The position numbers were made by a program, and so were the translations under genes. Source: a virus. Taken from it: a stretch of 64,000 nucleotides of DNA. Under the pieces are notes generated by a model. That model made no database searches, was not told the origin of the DNA, and saw only the letters and a program-made list of their open reading frames with translations. The stretch spans positions 1 through 64,000 of the IMG/VR virus record IMGVR_UViG_3300030419_006472; one strand, 5' to 3'. The number at the start of each line of letters is the position of its first letter. Within the stretch, counting starts at the first letter, position 1. Below, one piece after another: positions 1 to 8,667 of the stretch.

Positions 1-1742
1 TGATCATTTACAACACATATAGCAGGAACAATCGAAGTACCTAAATTAGCTTTAGTGTAATGAGTGTATATTTTTTTATTTAAATTTTCGAAAAATGAAT
101 AATGATTATATATTAATTTCTTTGTAGTTTTATTAAACGTAATATGATTAACTATTTCTTGAGGTAATACATATATATCAGATAATGTAAAATAATTTGT
201 ATAAAAAGCCTCATTATATAATTTTGTAGTAGTATTTTTATCTTTAAAAAGATATGTGGATGTCTTATGACCAGACGCTGGCCATACAGGGGGTCCACTA
301 TAAACATCGACTTGGTTACCTGATACTACGCTAGAGAGAGTAGTTGTAGTTATTGCTAGATAATCATGACCATCATGTAATACACTATCAAATGAAGCAA
401 TTGTTTGTGCACTAGTATTTTGAAAATCAGTTGTTAGATTAATAGGTATAGACCATTTAGAGTTAGGACCAACTCCAGGATGGTTTATTTTTCCTGTACT
501 AAAATTTAACCTAGTTATAGGTGTATCTAAAGCTGTTTTATATAGTTTATATATATTTCTATTACTGGCTATATATAAAACATTTTTTGAGGATTTACTA
601 TTAACTATCTTTTTAAAATTACTTCCTTCAGGTTTATATAATTTTCGCTGAGTAATTGTCGAAGCAGGTCTCGCTTCAGGAAATACATAAATTTCATATG
701 GTAAATATGATTCAAATATTTCTACAGGGTCTCCTATAACTCTCGAAACTGGATCATATTCAAAAATCCTACCTTTATTAGTAAGTATATAACCGCGAGG
801 ATCTGTATTTGTATTAGATAGCTCATCTACAACAATTGAAACCGGTTCCTCTGGCGACAAGCCTGTAGGGTATGTAAACAAATCACCATGTTTAATTTCT
901 TCAATAAAATTAAAATTTAAATCATATATTTTAATACTACGAGCACCATTATCTAAAATATATATTTTTTCTTTATGAATACTAAAATCAACAGGATCAA
1001 CTAGTCTGTTTTTTACTTGAGTATATTGAGTACCTCCAAGTGTTTTTAGTAAAATACGACCAGGTTTTTCATCTACCTTAGATACTCTAGCTGTAGTTCG
1101 TTTAACGGCAACATCATTAGTTAAAAGACCAGAGGCCTCGAATTTAAATAATGTCTTATGACCTCGATCTAAAACAAATAAGAACTCATCAACAATATCT
1201 ACTCCTGTAACTCGGTCAAATTTAAATGCGTTTTTATCATCTTGACTATATTCAACAAAATTACCTGATAATATTGTTGAAAGAGAAAGAGTTCTAAAAC
1301 CAGTGCTACTCTCCAGTACTGCCGAATCTCCTTTAGAATATAAAAAGTACACAAATTCATTACTATCAAGTTTTTTTGTTATATGCGTTTGAATATGACC
1401 GTACATAGAAGACAAACTATTACCAGAAGCTGGATTAAGCTCTGTTGAAACAAATGTAGGAAGGAACCTATTATCAAGATTAATGTAATGAGTATGCGCT
1501 GATGTAGGGCATTGAGATGTTACCATTTCAGCGTTAGCAATTAACCATAAATAATTCCGATAAAGTTTACGAATACTGTCATTATATACTTCTGTGACTG
1601 CAAAGTCATTATGACTAATTTTAATATCTTCTAAAGAATATGGTAAGCTAACAGCAGGAGTTTTAAGCGACCCTAGCACTCTGTTTGTAGGATAGCCAAT
1701 ACCGGTTACTGCAGTAACCTCATTGTATAGTGTATGAGCCAT
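1..1742 (-). CDS. NHL/beta-propeller-like virion protein (partial, C-terminus beyond the window)
   Basis: The reading frame stays open from an ATG at 1742 to the left edge, giving 580 codons without a stop. The protein has repeated blocks of the kind VDIVDEFLFVLDRGH, VDPVDFSIHKEKIYILDNGA and KNVLYIASNRNIYKLY, which look like NHL or six-bladed propeller repeats. Such repeats usually make a binding surface. It lies next to a fibre gene and a gp5-like spike, so I infer a tail or baseplate-associated structural protein, possibly receptor-binding. No catalytic motif was seen. A TAAATA box lies 7 bases before the ATG, which fits late expression. The exact virion role is unknown. Confidence 0.6.
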   Translation of the reverse strand, partial: MAHTLYNEVTAVTGIGYPTNRVLGSLKTPAVSLPYSLEDIKISHNDFAVTEVYNDSIRKLYRNYLWLIANAEMVTSQCPTSAHTHYINLDNRFLPTFVSTELNPASGNSLSSMYGHIQTHITKKLDSNEFVYFLYSKGDSAVLESSTGFRTLSLSTILSGNFVEYSQDDKNAFKFDRVTGVDIVDEFLFVLDRGHKTLFKFEASGLLTNDVAVKRTTARVSKVDEKPGRILLKTLGGTQYTQVKNRLVDPVDFSIHKEKIYILDNGARSIKIYDLNFNFIEEIKHGDLFTYPTGLSPEEPVSIVVDELSNTNTDPRGYILTNKGRIFEYDPVSRVIGDPVEIFESYLPYEIYVFPEARPASTITQRKLYKPEGSNFKKIVNSKSSKNVLYIASNRNIYKLYKTALDTPITRLNFSTGKINHPGVGPNSKWSIPINLTTDFQNTSAQTIASFDSVLHDGHDYLAITTTTLSSVVSGNQVDVYSGPPVWPASGHKTSTYLFKDKNTTTKLYNEAFYTNYFTLSDIYVLPQEIVNHITFNKTTKKLIYNHYSFFENLNKKIYTHYTKANLGTSIVPAICVVND

Positions 1743-1798
1743 TATTAATTATTTAACGTTTTTGCCTTGATTTAACAGATTGAAGTTGCAAAGACATT

Positions 1799-1812
1799 TG
1801 TAAATATTTATA
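1799..1812. promoter_or_regulatory. Palindromic TAAATATTTA late-promoter-like box
   Basis: The plus strand reads TGTAAATA and ends 6 bases before the ATG at 1813. The minus strand reads TATAAATA, the exact T4 late -10 consensus, pointing toward the gene starting at 1742. A second box, GTTAAATA, lies 7 bases before that start (1750-1757). Function is inferred from the match only. Confidence 0.45.
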
Positions 1813-1995
1813 ATGCCGAGGAAAAAAGTAAAAAAAGAAAGACACAAAATAACTCCTGATCTTATTTTAGATTTATACAAACACACTAAAACATTACCTG
1901 ATCCAGAAAAAGAAGAAACAGTTGAAAAAGTAAAAGGTCTCGTAAAATACATAGGCAGTGAAATTAGTATAGATTTACATGACATCAAAAATTAA
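1813..1995 (+). CDS. Small basic protein of unknown function
   Basis: This is a 60-residue, lysine-rich protein with no family I recognise. It opens with a basic run (MPRKKVKKERHK) followed by predicted helix. It overlaps the start of the phosphoribosyltransferase gene by 17 bases, so the two are probably co-transcribed. A TAAATA box ends 6 bases before its ATG. I prefer it to the overlapping minus-strand frame because of this box and the coupling to the next gene. It may bind nucleic acid, but that is only suggested by charge. Confidence 0.5.
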   Translation: MPRKKVKKERHKITPDLILDLYKHTKTLPDPEKEETVEKVKGLVKYIGSEISIDLHDIKN

Positions 1996-2458
1996 ATTAT
2001 CTTGGGAGAGTATTGAACAAGACGTATCTTTATTAACAAAAAAAGCAAAAGATTTTCATCCTACATGTATTCTCGGTGTTGCAAACGGTGGGATGATTCC
2101 TGCGACTCTCTTAGCGAAACTATTAAAAGTTGATAAATTACTTTCATGTAACTTAAAATCATATCAAGACGATGCACCACGAAGTGGTCCTCATAATATA
2201 AATGATGTAGTAAAACAAATCTCCTTTCCAACGCAAGATGAATTAATGAGAGAGAGAGTTTTAGTAGTCGACGATCTTGTTGATACAGGATTAACTCTAC
2301 AAAAAATATATAACAACTTTGTTTTATATAATGATCAATATAATATAAATTGGGATTTTGCTACATTATATTATAAACCTAAAACATCCTTCATGCCTGA
2401 TTATACAGTAAGACAATTTGACAATGATGCGTGGATTGTTTTTCCGTGGGAGAAATAA
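1979..2458 (+). CDS. Purine phosphoribosyltransferase (Gpt-like)
   Basis: This 159-residue protein belongs to the type I phosphoribosyltransferase family, which joins a free purine base to PRPP. The PRPP-binding loop is clear at about residues 94-106 (VLVVDDLVDTGLT), and the N-terminal stretch GVANGGMIPATLLAK matches xanthine/hypoxanthine-guanine transferases. Length matches the Gpt group. In a phage it would salvage bases from the degraded host. Because this phage also carries deazaguanine genes, a role with guanine-like bases is possible but unproven. It ends one base before the convergent fibre gene. Confidence 0.75.
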   Translation: MTSKIKLSWESIEQDVSLLTKKAKDFHPTCILGVANGGMIPATLLAKLLKVDKLLSCNLKSYQDDAPRSGPHNINDVVKQISFPTQDELMRERVLVVDDLVDTGLTLQKIYNNFVLYNDQYNINWDFATLYYKPKTSFMPDYTVRQFDNDAWIVFPWEK

Positions 2459-3517
2459 TTAAGTATATCCAAGCATGGTTAAAGTATGACCAGAGTTAAA
2501 TACTAAATCAGACGCATCAAAGGCAGCCCCGACTTCACCAATCCGAAACTGAAAATGAAGATTACCAGTTGTTGAGTTACTACTCAACGGGCAGAAGAAC
2601 TGTACAACTCCGCCATGTGTTAAACCACCACTACCTTCTGATCTTTCATAAGCAGCTGATAAAGTTGGTGCAGCATTATTTTGAAGAGCACCATCTCTCA
2701 CTTCAAGAAGACCATGTTTTTCATTACCCCATGTACTAGCATGACCTGGCCATAAAAACTGAAATAAACCTGTAGTGGCATTTTTAGGAACACCAGACGG
2801 GTTTGTGTATGTTAGCCAATTACATGCTGAACCAGCTCCACTATGAGTAGAAATCGTTACAGGTGATGAAAGAAATTTTAAAGTACCATCGGCGATTGCT
2901 ACAGAGTCTGTAGTAGCGGATAATTGACCACCAGCTGTAACAACAACATTTCGGTTACCAGTTCCTTTGAGACCAACTACAAACGCGCTACCACCAGTTA
3001 CACTGGTTGTTGATACTGTACCACTAAAAGTTACATCACCGGAAATATCACCACCTGAAATATAATCCCCTTTAATATCATCAGTTTGTACATGTATATT
3101 ACCAAAGGGTATACCAGAGTTAATCGATACCCAGCTAGCTGTCGCACTTGCATCAGTTGCAGTTAATAACATAACACAAGTAGCACTTGCATGAGGAGTC
3201 GAAGTTGTAACTCCATCGGCTTTATAATATTGTAATGCAGGAAAGACAGCTAAATCTCCTTGCATAGCATAACCACCTGTACCACCATCATATGCAGAAG
3301 CTTGTACTAATTTAGTATGAAAATGGCGACCTAATTCACCACCGCTAACATGAATAGTAGTTCCTACTGATCTACCGCCCGCTGTTGAACCATCCCCGAT
3401 TACTATTCTAAAGGCGTCTGTAGAATATCCGAGTTCGCCTGCGCACAACGTGGTAAGCTTTCTATCTGTATCAGTACCACGTCGTAAAAATAATCTAGCC
3501 TTCTTAACCTCTGCCAT
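2459..3517 (-). CDS. Tail fibre-like virion protein
   Basis: The 352-residue protein starts with a segment (KKARLFLRRGTDTDRKLTTL, then AGELGYSTDAFRIVIGDGST) that resembles the N-terminal attachment domain of phage fibre and tropism-determinant proteins. The rest is rich in Gly, Ser, Thr and Val with many short beta-like repeats, as in trimeric fibres. The role would be host recognition or baseplate decoration. An ATTAAATA box lies 6 bases before the ATG. It converges with the phosphoribosyltransferase gene with no gap and no visible terminator. Confidence 0.6.
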   Translation of the reverse strand: MAEVKKARLFLRRGTDTDRKLTTLCAGELGYSTDAFRIVIGDGSTAGGRSVGTTIHVSGGELGRHFHTKLVQASAYDGGTGGYAMQGDLAVFPALQYYKADGVTTSTPHASATCVMLLTATDASATASWVSINSGIPFGNIHVQTDDIKGDYISGGDISGDVTFSGTVSTTSVTGGSAFVVGLKGTGNRNVVVTAGGQLSATTDSVAIADGTLKFLSSPVTISTHSGAGSACNWLTYTNPSGVPKNATTGLFQFLWPGHASTWGNEKHGLLEVRDGALQNNAAPTLSAAYERSEGSGGLTHGGVVQFFCPLSSNSTTGNLHFQFRIGEVGAAFDASDLVFNSGHTLTMLGYT

Positions 3518-3523
3518 ATAAAA

Positions 3524-3531
3524 TATTTAAT
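3524..3531 (-). promoter_or_regulatory. Late-promoter-like ATTAAATA box
   Basis: ATTAAATA on the minus strand ends 6 bases before the ATG of the fibre gene. It matches 7 of 8 positions of TATAAATA. Confidence 0.35.
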
Positions 3532-3557
3532 ATCTAGATGTGATTAATACAAGACTT

Positions 3558-3565
3558 ATTAAATA
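3558..3565 (+). promoter_or_regulatory. Late-promoter-like ATTAAATA box
   Basis: ATTAAATA ends 6 bases before the ATG at 3572, the same spacing seen upstream of several other genes in the window. Confidence 0.35.
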
Positions 3566-3571
3566 ATTAAA

Positions 3572-3811
3572 ATGAACAAAAATGAGACCTATTATGCATT
3601 AGCTACACAACAAGGTAGCTCTATTAAGCTTGAAATTAGAGAGACAGTAAAAGGCAATGTAATTAAAACTTACAGATACCCAGGTACTCTAGAAGGTCAG
3701 CCTGTCGTTTCTGGAGATACTGTAAACCTTACGGTAGCAATAGGTTCTTATAGGAAAATGATAATCCAAAACTTAAAAACCGCAAAGAAAGTAGAACGTC
3801 GAATTCAATAG
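3572..3811 (+). CDS. Small protein of unknown function
   Basis: The 79-residue protein is predicted to be mostly beta strand (SIKLEIRETVKGNVIKTYRY) with a basic C-terminus. I do not recognise its family. It lies 16 bases upstream of the Hsp20 gene on the same strand and has its own TAAATA box, so the pair may be expressed late together. Confidence 0.5.
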   Translation: MNKNETYYALATQQGSSIKLEIRETVKGNVIKTYRYPGTLEGQPVVSGDTVNLTVAIGSYRKMIIQNLKTAKKVERRIQ

Positions 3812-3819
3812 CATAAATA
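3812..3819 (+). promoter_or_regulatory. Late-promoter-like CATAAATA box
   Basis: CATAAATA ends 8 bases before the Hsp20 ATG at 3828 and matches the T4 late consensus except at the first base. It overlaps the region just after the previous stop codon. Confidence 0.4.
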
Positions 3820-3827
3820 CTTATGTT

Positions 3828-4253
3828 ATGAATGATTTATTTAATTACTTAACAAAACCACGGGTAGCAAGATCATACAGTCCTATGTTTGATCTTTTTA
3901 ATACACTAGAGCAATCATTTACTGGACCGTTTGAATCATTTTCAAATGATAATATCCGGTTTAATGAAACTAAAGAAGGGTCAAATGTTGAAATTGATCT
4001 TCCGGGTGTAAAGAAAGAAAACCTTAAAGTCACTTACAACGATGACACGGACGTAGCTTATGTTGAAGCTAAACGAACCATTACTACAAAAACCGGTTCT
4101 AAAGAAGAAACATATAACCGATCATTTAAAATTGATGGAAATGATTTTAATGTTGAAGAACTAAAAGCAGAAATTACTGACGGTGTTTTGCGTATTAATG
4201 TTCCTAGAGCTGAACGTAAAGAACAAAAAGTAATTAACGTCGAAGTGGCTTAA
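3828..4253 (+). CDS. hsp20: Small heat shock protein (Hsp20 / alpha-crystallin family)
   Basis: This 141-residue protein has an alpha-crystallin domain at about residues 40-130, with the typical start (SNVEIDLPGVKKENLKVTYN) and the closing motif DGVLRINVPRAE. Hsp20 proteins are ATP-independent holdases that keep unfolded proteins soluble. Hsp20 genes are common in T4-like marine phages, where they may aid virion assembly. The N-terminal arm (MNDLFNYLTKP) is short. The gene ends at a strong hairpin terminator shared with the convergent spike gene. Confidence 0.92.
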   Translation: MNDLFNYLTKPRVARSYSPMFDLFNTLEQSFTGPFESFSNDNIRFNETKEGSNVEIDLPGVKKENLKVTYNDDTDVAYVEAKRTITTKTGSKEETYNRSFKIDGNDFNVEELKAEITDGVLRINVPRAERKEQKVINVEVA

Positions 4254-4277
4254 ACCCTTCTATCTAAAATAGTTACA

Positions 4278-4307
4278 GGTAGCGAAATATTAAAGTATTT
4301 CGCTACC
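4278..4307 (+). terminator. Rho-independent terminator after hsp20
   Basis: A perfect 12-bp stem, GGTAGCGAAATA with TATTTCGCTACC, encloses a 6-base loop and is followed by TTTCTTTT on the plus strand. The stop codon of the convergent spike gene lies in the loop. Confidence 0.85.
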
Positions 4308-6638
4308 TTTCTTTTCATGTGATACAGGCTGAGCTTGTGCTCGAATATGACTATTACATTCTTCACCAACACCACGAACACCGTCTTTTTCTTTATATAA
4401 CTTGAGAGGTAAATTCTTAAACGGATGAGTATGTGGATATGACTCTACTTTGTCGTCATTACTGTCATCATTTAAAGTTAATGTTATTTTACCCTTACCT
4501 GTGTTGGTTCTTCTTCTTTCATGCTCCGTTATGTTAAAATCCGCAGTAAATTCTAACCCTTCTAATAATTTAGCAAATAACGTAATCGGTTCTGTTTCCT
4601 GTATTTCGACAGGTGCAGAAATATGATGAACACTTAGTTCGCCTTCGACATGAGCACCTCCTTGAACGATGAGGTTTTGAGTAACACCTAAATTACTATC
4701 TACTAATACTTGCTTACTATGTTTATTTCGTAGTGTTAATATTTCAGCAGCAATATCAATTCTCTTTGACGACATATTAATCTCATACTCCGAACTTATA
4801 TTAACTTGTTGACCAGCAATATTTGTTATCGTACCTCCAATATCAACTCCACCCGTAGACTTAATACTAACACCTCCACTACCAACTAAAACATTCCATT
4901 TATTTCCAATATTTTGTGTATAATCTCCTCCCGGGAAATCATCTTGATGAACATATTCCAATAAAGCTGATTCTTTCTTTGTAGTAGCAACACCTTTAGT
5001 AAACACATTTACTTCATAATTTTCTATCTTACCGACTTCATCTATACGTACTGACGGGAAGTCGTTATAAACTAAACCAATATTTTCTATTTTATGCTTT
5101 GTGATGTTTACAATCTCACTACCACCAAGACCTAATTTCTTCTCAATATTAATTATTTTCTGAATCTTTGCTTGTAAATTATCTACCACAACCTTCTCTT
5201 TATCAGACGCAACATCCCAATTACCATCTTTACTAGAAGGACTCTGACCCGTACCTCCGCATACCGGGCAAACTTTTTTACCTAAAAACTGTCTTGGACT
5301 AGACGGGTCAATTAAATCGCTAAGAGTATTAGCGTACAGTGAGTCAACTTGCCCTGCATGATCAAATGAAGAATTACCGCTATCATATGCAAAATTTTGC
5401 GTTACCGATTTAAATGTATATATATTGTCCCATATCTGATCTTTTTGAAACACATCACTACAAAGCGGACATTGTGCCGGTGTACCAACTTTTCGTTGAA
5501 GCCCTGAGGTCTTTTTTATAAAATCATTAGGATCGTTTACTGGCTCAGTTCTTTGTAGCTCAAATAATTGCTTACCGTCGGCAATATCTTCCATAAGATC
5601 TCGCCATTCTTTTTGATATTCCCTATTTAAATTACCAATTTTCCTGTAATAATCTCCATTAATAATCTGATCATAGTCTCTACCAACATAGTCATTTTTA
5701 GTTCCATTAACAGTAAAAAACTCATCACCTAAAACTAATTTTTGATTATTCTTTGTTGCAAATTCTATATTAACATCGTTATTAAATTCTTTAAATGAAC
5801 CGGAATAATGAGTCAATTTTAAAGCTTCTTTAGTGTCAGTACTAACTATTTCTATAGTACCACCTTTTTGATTAATAACATACTTATTTCTATAAATGTC
5901 TGTATTATGATTATATTCAGTACTTATATTTTCATACGAACCGGGATAATCTAAATCAGAATTATATATTGACTTCCATTCGGCGGAGCCATACGTTGTC
6001 GCAAAATAAATCGGGTTATTTGGATCCCCTTCCGCAAAAAACACCCACACATGAGCACCTACATTAGGTATACTAAAACTACCTTTTGCACTATTAGAAT
6101 AAGAAGTTGGAACATAATTATATGAAAATCTATTTACATTATTAAATCTAACTTCATTTTTATCTGAAAATGCATCAGCAACTTTAAGGTCGTGATGCTC
6201 ATATTTTCTAGACGGCTTTTCACCTATACCGTCTTGGTTTAAATTATACTCACTTTCAATAGACTCCTCCGCAGGAGTCGAACTATTAACGTTATTAGAA
6301 TCCGATATTGTTGCTGTTTGAGTATATGCGTTATATCTTGCAGGAGCAACACTACCTGCTATCGGAGATGCACACTCTGCCCATGGAACTACTACTTTAA
6401 GCTCTTCTATAATATCTGTAATATCACTGTTAATATTTCTTCCGATAAATTTAAATGCTTTATCATTATTATTCTCGTCCCAGTTTTTATAAATTGTAGG
6501 TGAGACAGGAGGTACCCATACTTTTATTCTACCTCCTTTATCGGGATCATTGTTTTGTATAACTAGTCCTATATAATTACCGAAATATTTCTCAGTGTCG
6601 TTTAATCCTGCATTTGCATTTACATGTATACTACTCAT
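4290..6638 (-). CDS. Baseplate hub/spike protein, gp5-like
   Basis: The 782-residue protein begins with an OB-fold region like T4 gp5 and VgrG (NYIGLVIQNNDPDKGGRIKV at residues 21-40) and continues with SIPNVGAHVWVFFAEGDPNN at about 189-208, a hallmark of these spikes. Repeats near residues 590-680 (VSIKSTGGVDIGGTITNIAG) fit the triple-stranded beta-helix needle. No lysozyme domain was seen, unlike T4 gp5. Two Cys pairs, C390/C393 and C457/C460, could bind zinc. It follows the 6649-7797 gene by 10 bases and is likely co-transcribed. Confidence 0.75.
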   Translation of the reverse strand: MSSIHVNANAGLNDTEKYFGNYIGLVIQNNDPDKGGRIKVWVPPVSPTIYKNWDENNNDKAFKFIGRNINSDITDIIEELKVVVPWAECASPIAGSVAPARYNAYTQTATISDSNNVNSSTPAEESIESEYNLNQDGIGEKPSRKYEHHDLKVADAFSDKNEVRFNNVNRFSYNYVPTSYSNSAKGSFSIPNVGAHVWVFFAEGDPNNPIYFATTYGSAEWKSIYNSDLDYPGSYENISTEYNHNTDIYRNKYVINQKGGTIEIVSTDTKEALKLTHYSGSFKEFNNDVNIEFATKNNQKLVLGDEFFTVNGTKNDYVGRDYDQIINGDYYRKIGNLNREYQKEWRDLMEDIADGKQLFELQRTEPVNDPNDFIKKTSGLQRKVGTPAQCPLCSDVFQKDQIWDNIYTFKSVTQNFAYDSGNSSFDHAGQVDSLYANTLSDLIDPSSPRQFLGKKVCPVCGGTGQSPSSKDGNWDVASDKEKVVVDNLQAKIQKIINIEKKLGLGGSEIVNITKHKIENIGLVYNDFPSVRIDEVGKIENYEVNVFTKGVATTKKESALLEYVHQDDFPGGDYTQNIGNKWNVLVGSGGVSIKSTGGVDIGGTITNIAGQQVNISSEYEINMSSKRIDIAAEILTLRNKHSKQVLVDSNLGVTQNLIVQGGAHVEGELSVHHISAPVEIQETEPITLFAKLLEGLEFTADFNITEHERRRTNTGKGKITLTLNDDSNDDKVESYPHTHPFKNLPLKLYKEKDGVRGVGEECNSHIRAQAQPVSHEKKGSEIL

Positions 6639-6648
6639 TTTGTTTATT

Positions 6649-7797
6649 TTAATATCCGGGTGTTGGTGGGTTTGGTAGCACTCTATTACCTTCCGGTAAT
6701 ATTTTCATTCTTAATCCTGCAGCTGTTTCAACAGGTTCATCGGCCTGACGTTTTGATAATTGCATTAATCTAGCACCTCCTTTAAAACGGTGCCTAGACT
6801 TCACAATTGAACTAACAGTATTATTACTTACTTTTTGATCTTTTTGTATACTTGTATTAAGAGTACCTACAATTTGATCACTTTTATTCATAATATCTTG
6901 TTGTTTTTTATCAGGATTATTTCGCCATTGTGCTATTGTTGTGTCAGGCACTGGATCTCTTGTTGACGACTCTCCTGTACGTCTAGGAGAAGGTGGGTCT
7001 AATTCATCTATTTGATTTTTTCTTTCCGTATCTTCAAATTCCTGCTCTCTTCTTCTCTTCCCTTCTTCAAAAGCATCCATTAATTCCTTTACTTCTGCAG
7101 AAGAAGCAGGTGTTGCTTCCGGGCATATATCTCTAATCTGTCCATGTAAGCGTTGTTTAAATAATGTTAATTGATGTATTTTAATTTTCTGATACATTAA
7201 ACCACGAAGCTCTGCGTCTATTTTTTGTTCTAATTGATTACGAAACTTTCCTAAAATACCATTTAATCTATCTTCAATATTTATCAAAAAATCTATAGTA
7301 GGGAGTTTATTAATTAAGTCTCTTATAGCTTTATTAATACAGCCAAGTACTGTCTTCATAAATGTTTGCTTAAGAGCGCTTATCTGTGACGTAATATTAT
7401 CTAATACTGCACCACCTAGACTACCTAATAAATTATCTTGATCTAAACTAACTCCTGTAAATTTTTCTAAAGTACTCGTTATAGCTTCTTTAGGGGTTAG
7501 CTTTAATCCCTGTTTATATGCCACGGCTAGCTGTTTAACTTGCCGAGGTGTAACCGTAGCGATAATGCCCGTCTTTTTGTCTCCTGTTAACTGATCTGAT
7601 ATCTTAGTAGGATCTAAAATATCTGCAACTGCATCAACTTTTTTCTTAATTGCCTCTTTTATTATTTTTCCTGATATCAAAGTATTTTTAGCAAATTCTT
7701 TAAACGGTCGAATCGTTGGAATTGCGATTACTTTTCTAAAAGCCGCCACAGCACCAGCCGCAGTACTTGTAAGAGCCTTTTTAACAGATCCTGGCAT
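6649..7797 (-). CDS. Tail or baseplate structural protein of unknown type
   Basis: The frame is open from 7869, but I place the start at the ATG at 7797 (MPGSVKKALTS, 382 residues). A perfect TATAAATA box lies 8 bases upstream of it, and the longer form would overlap the divergent dpdA gene. The protein is helical, with long basic and amphipathic segments and a Pro-rich end (NRVLPNPPTPGY). I do not recognise a family. Its place just before the gp5-like gene in one transcription unit suggests a baseplate or tail part. Confidence 0.55.
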   Translation of the reverse strand: MPGSVKKALTSTAAGAVAAFRKVIAIPTIRPFKEFAKNTLISGKIIKEAIKKKVDAVADILDPTKISDQLTGDKKTGIIATVTPRQVKQLAVAYKQGLKLTPKEAITSTLEKFTGVSLDQDNLLGSLGGAVLDNITSQISALKQTFMKTVLGCINKAIRDLINKLPTIDFLINIEDRLNGILGKFRNQLEQKIDAELRGLMYQKIKIHQLTLFKQRLHGQIRDICPEATPASSAEVKELMDAFEEGKRRREQEFEDTERKNQIDELDPPSPRRTGESSTRDPVPDTTIAQWRNNPDKKQQDIMNKSDQIVGTLNTSIQKDQKVSNNTVSSIVKSRHRFKGGARLMQLSKRQADEPVETAAGLRMKILPEGNRVLPNPPTPGY

Positions 7798-7805
7798 ATT
7801 ATAAT

Positions 7806-7813
7806 TATTTATA
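7806..7813 (-). promoter_or_regulatory. T4-type late promoter box TATAAATA
   Basis: Exact TATAAATA on the minus strand ends 8 bases before the ATG at 7797. It would drive the tail gene and the gp5-like spike with gp55. Confidence 0.6.
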
Positions 7814-7814
7814 C

Positions 7815-7842
7815 TTGATCTTTGTAGTACATATGCTATAAT
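7815..7842 (+). promoter_or_regulatory. Early-type promoter for the dpdA operon
   Basis: TTGATC, a 16-base spacer and a perfect TATAAT, with only 6 bases between TATAAT and the ATG at 7849. No Shine-Dalgarno sequence precedes the ATG, which suggests a leaderless mRNA. The layout matches the promoters of queD, folE and the gene starting at 23251. Confidence 0.65.
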
Positions 7843-7848
7843 ACCTGT

Positions 7849-8667
7849 ATGACGATTAAGGTGTCTCATGAATCTCCTATTGCTCTACTACCAGAGTCAA
7901 TATTATACAACGATTATCAATATTGTTTAGTACATTTAATGGAAGAAGAACCAGAATATAGAGACTGGTTTCTCGGAAAATATAGAGCCATCAGACCAGA
8001 TGGTGAAATTCTATTAGATAATTCTATTTTTGAACTTAAGGAAGCGTTTGATTCGGAAAAATATGCACAATGGTGCGAGAAAATAAAACCAAATTATTAC
8101 ATTGTACCAGATGTATTAGAATCAGCATACGGTACAATAGCAAACTTTAAAGCATTTACACAAGATTATAGTGGTCTTCCGGGAGCAACTATCGGTGCAG
8201 TTCAAGGTAAAACATGGACGGATGTCGTTGATTGCTATAAGTTTATGTCAGAGAATGCAGATTATATTGCTATGAGTTTTGACTTTAGTATGTATAATGT
8301 AACGGGTTTTAATCGATTAATTGATAATGAAAAACTTATGCGACAAACTACAGGAAGACAAAACCTTGTAAAAAGACTTATTGATGAAGGATGGTGGGAT
8401 TGGGATAAACCACATCACTTGTTAGGTGCTTCATTGGCTAGAGAGTTTAAGTGGTACGTGAATAATAACATTTATAATATTAGAAGTCTTGATACATCTA
8501 ATCCAGTTGTAGCAGGATTATTAGGTTATCCTTATCAAGGAGATTTTGGTCTAAGTCATAAACCTAGTCAATTACTAGCACATATGATTCGAGCTCAACC
8601 TGATGATGACGCAAAAGAACTTATTAGATACAACACAAAGATGTTTAAAAGTATTATTGGACGATGA
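7849..8667 (+). CDS. dpdA: DpdA-like guanine transglycosylase (7-deazaguanine insertion into DNA)
   Basis: The 272-residue protein resembles tRNA-guanine transglycosylases reduced to their barrel. Three acidic sites align with the TGT catalytic set: D57 (LLDNSIFE), D88 (VPDVL) and D215 (SLDTSNP). It also has GAVQG (116-120) and LLGAS (191-195), which fit the base-binding loops. The TGT zinc motif for tRNA binding is missing, as in phage DpdA proteins. DpdA swaps guanine in DNA for a free 7-deazaguanine. It heads an operon with a formyltransferase and QueF, and FolE, QueD and QueE are elsewhere in the window, which strongly supports this call. The DpdA subfamily is not assigned. Confidence 0.82.
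   Translation: MTIKVSHESPIALLPESILYNDYQYCLVHLMEEEPEYRDWFLGKYRAIRPDGEILLDNSIFELKEAFDSEKYAQWCEKIKPNYYIVPDVLESAYGTIANFKAFTQDYSGLPGATIGAVQGKTWTDVVDCYKFMSENADYIAMSFDFSMYNVTGFNRLIDNEKLMRQTTGRQNLVKRLIDEGWWDWDKPHHLLGASLAREFKWYVNNNIYNIRSLDTSNPVVAGLLGYPYQGDFGLSHKPSQLLAHMIRAQPDDDAKELIRYNTKMFKSIIGR

Noticed and set aside
1749-1988. 79-residue minus-strand frame overlapping the small plus-strand gene
   Set aside because: It is antisense to a gene coupled to the phosphoribosyltransferase and has no box or ribosome site; its sequence is low-complexity and hydrophobic.
7798-7869. N-terminal extension of the 6649-7797 gene up to 7869
   Set aside because: It would run over the late promoter box and into the start of dpdA; the ATG at 7797 fits the box.
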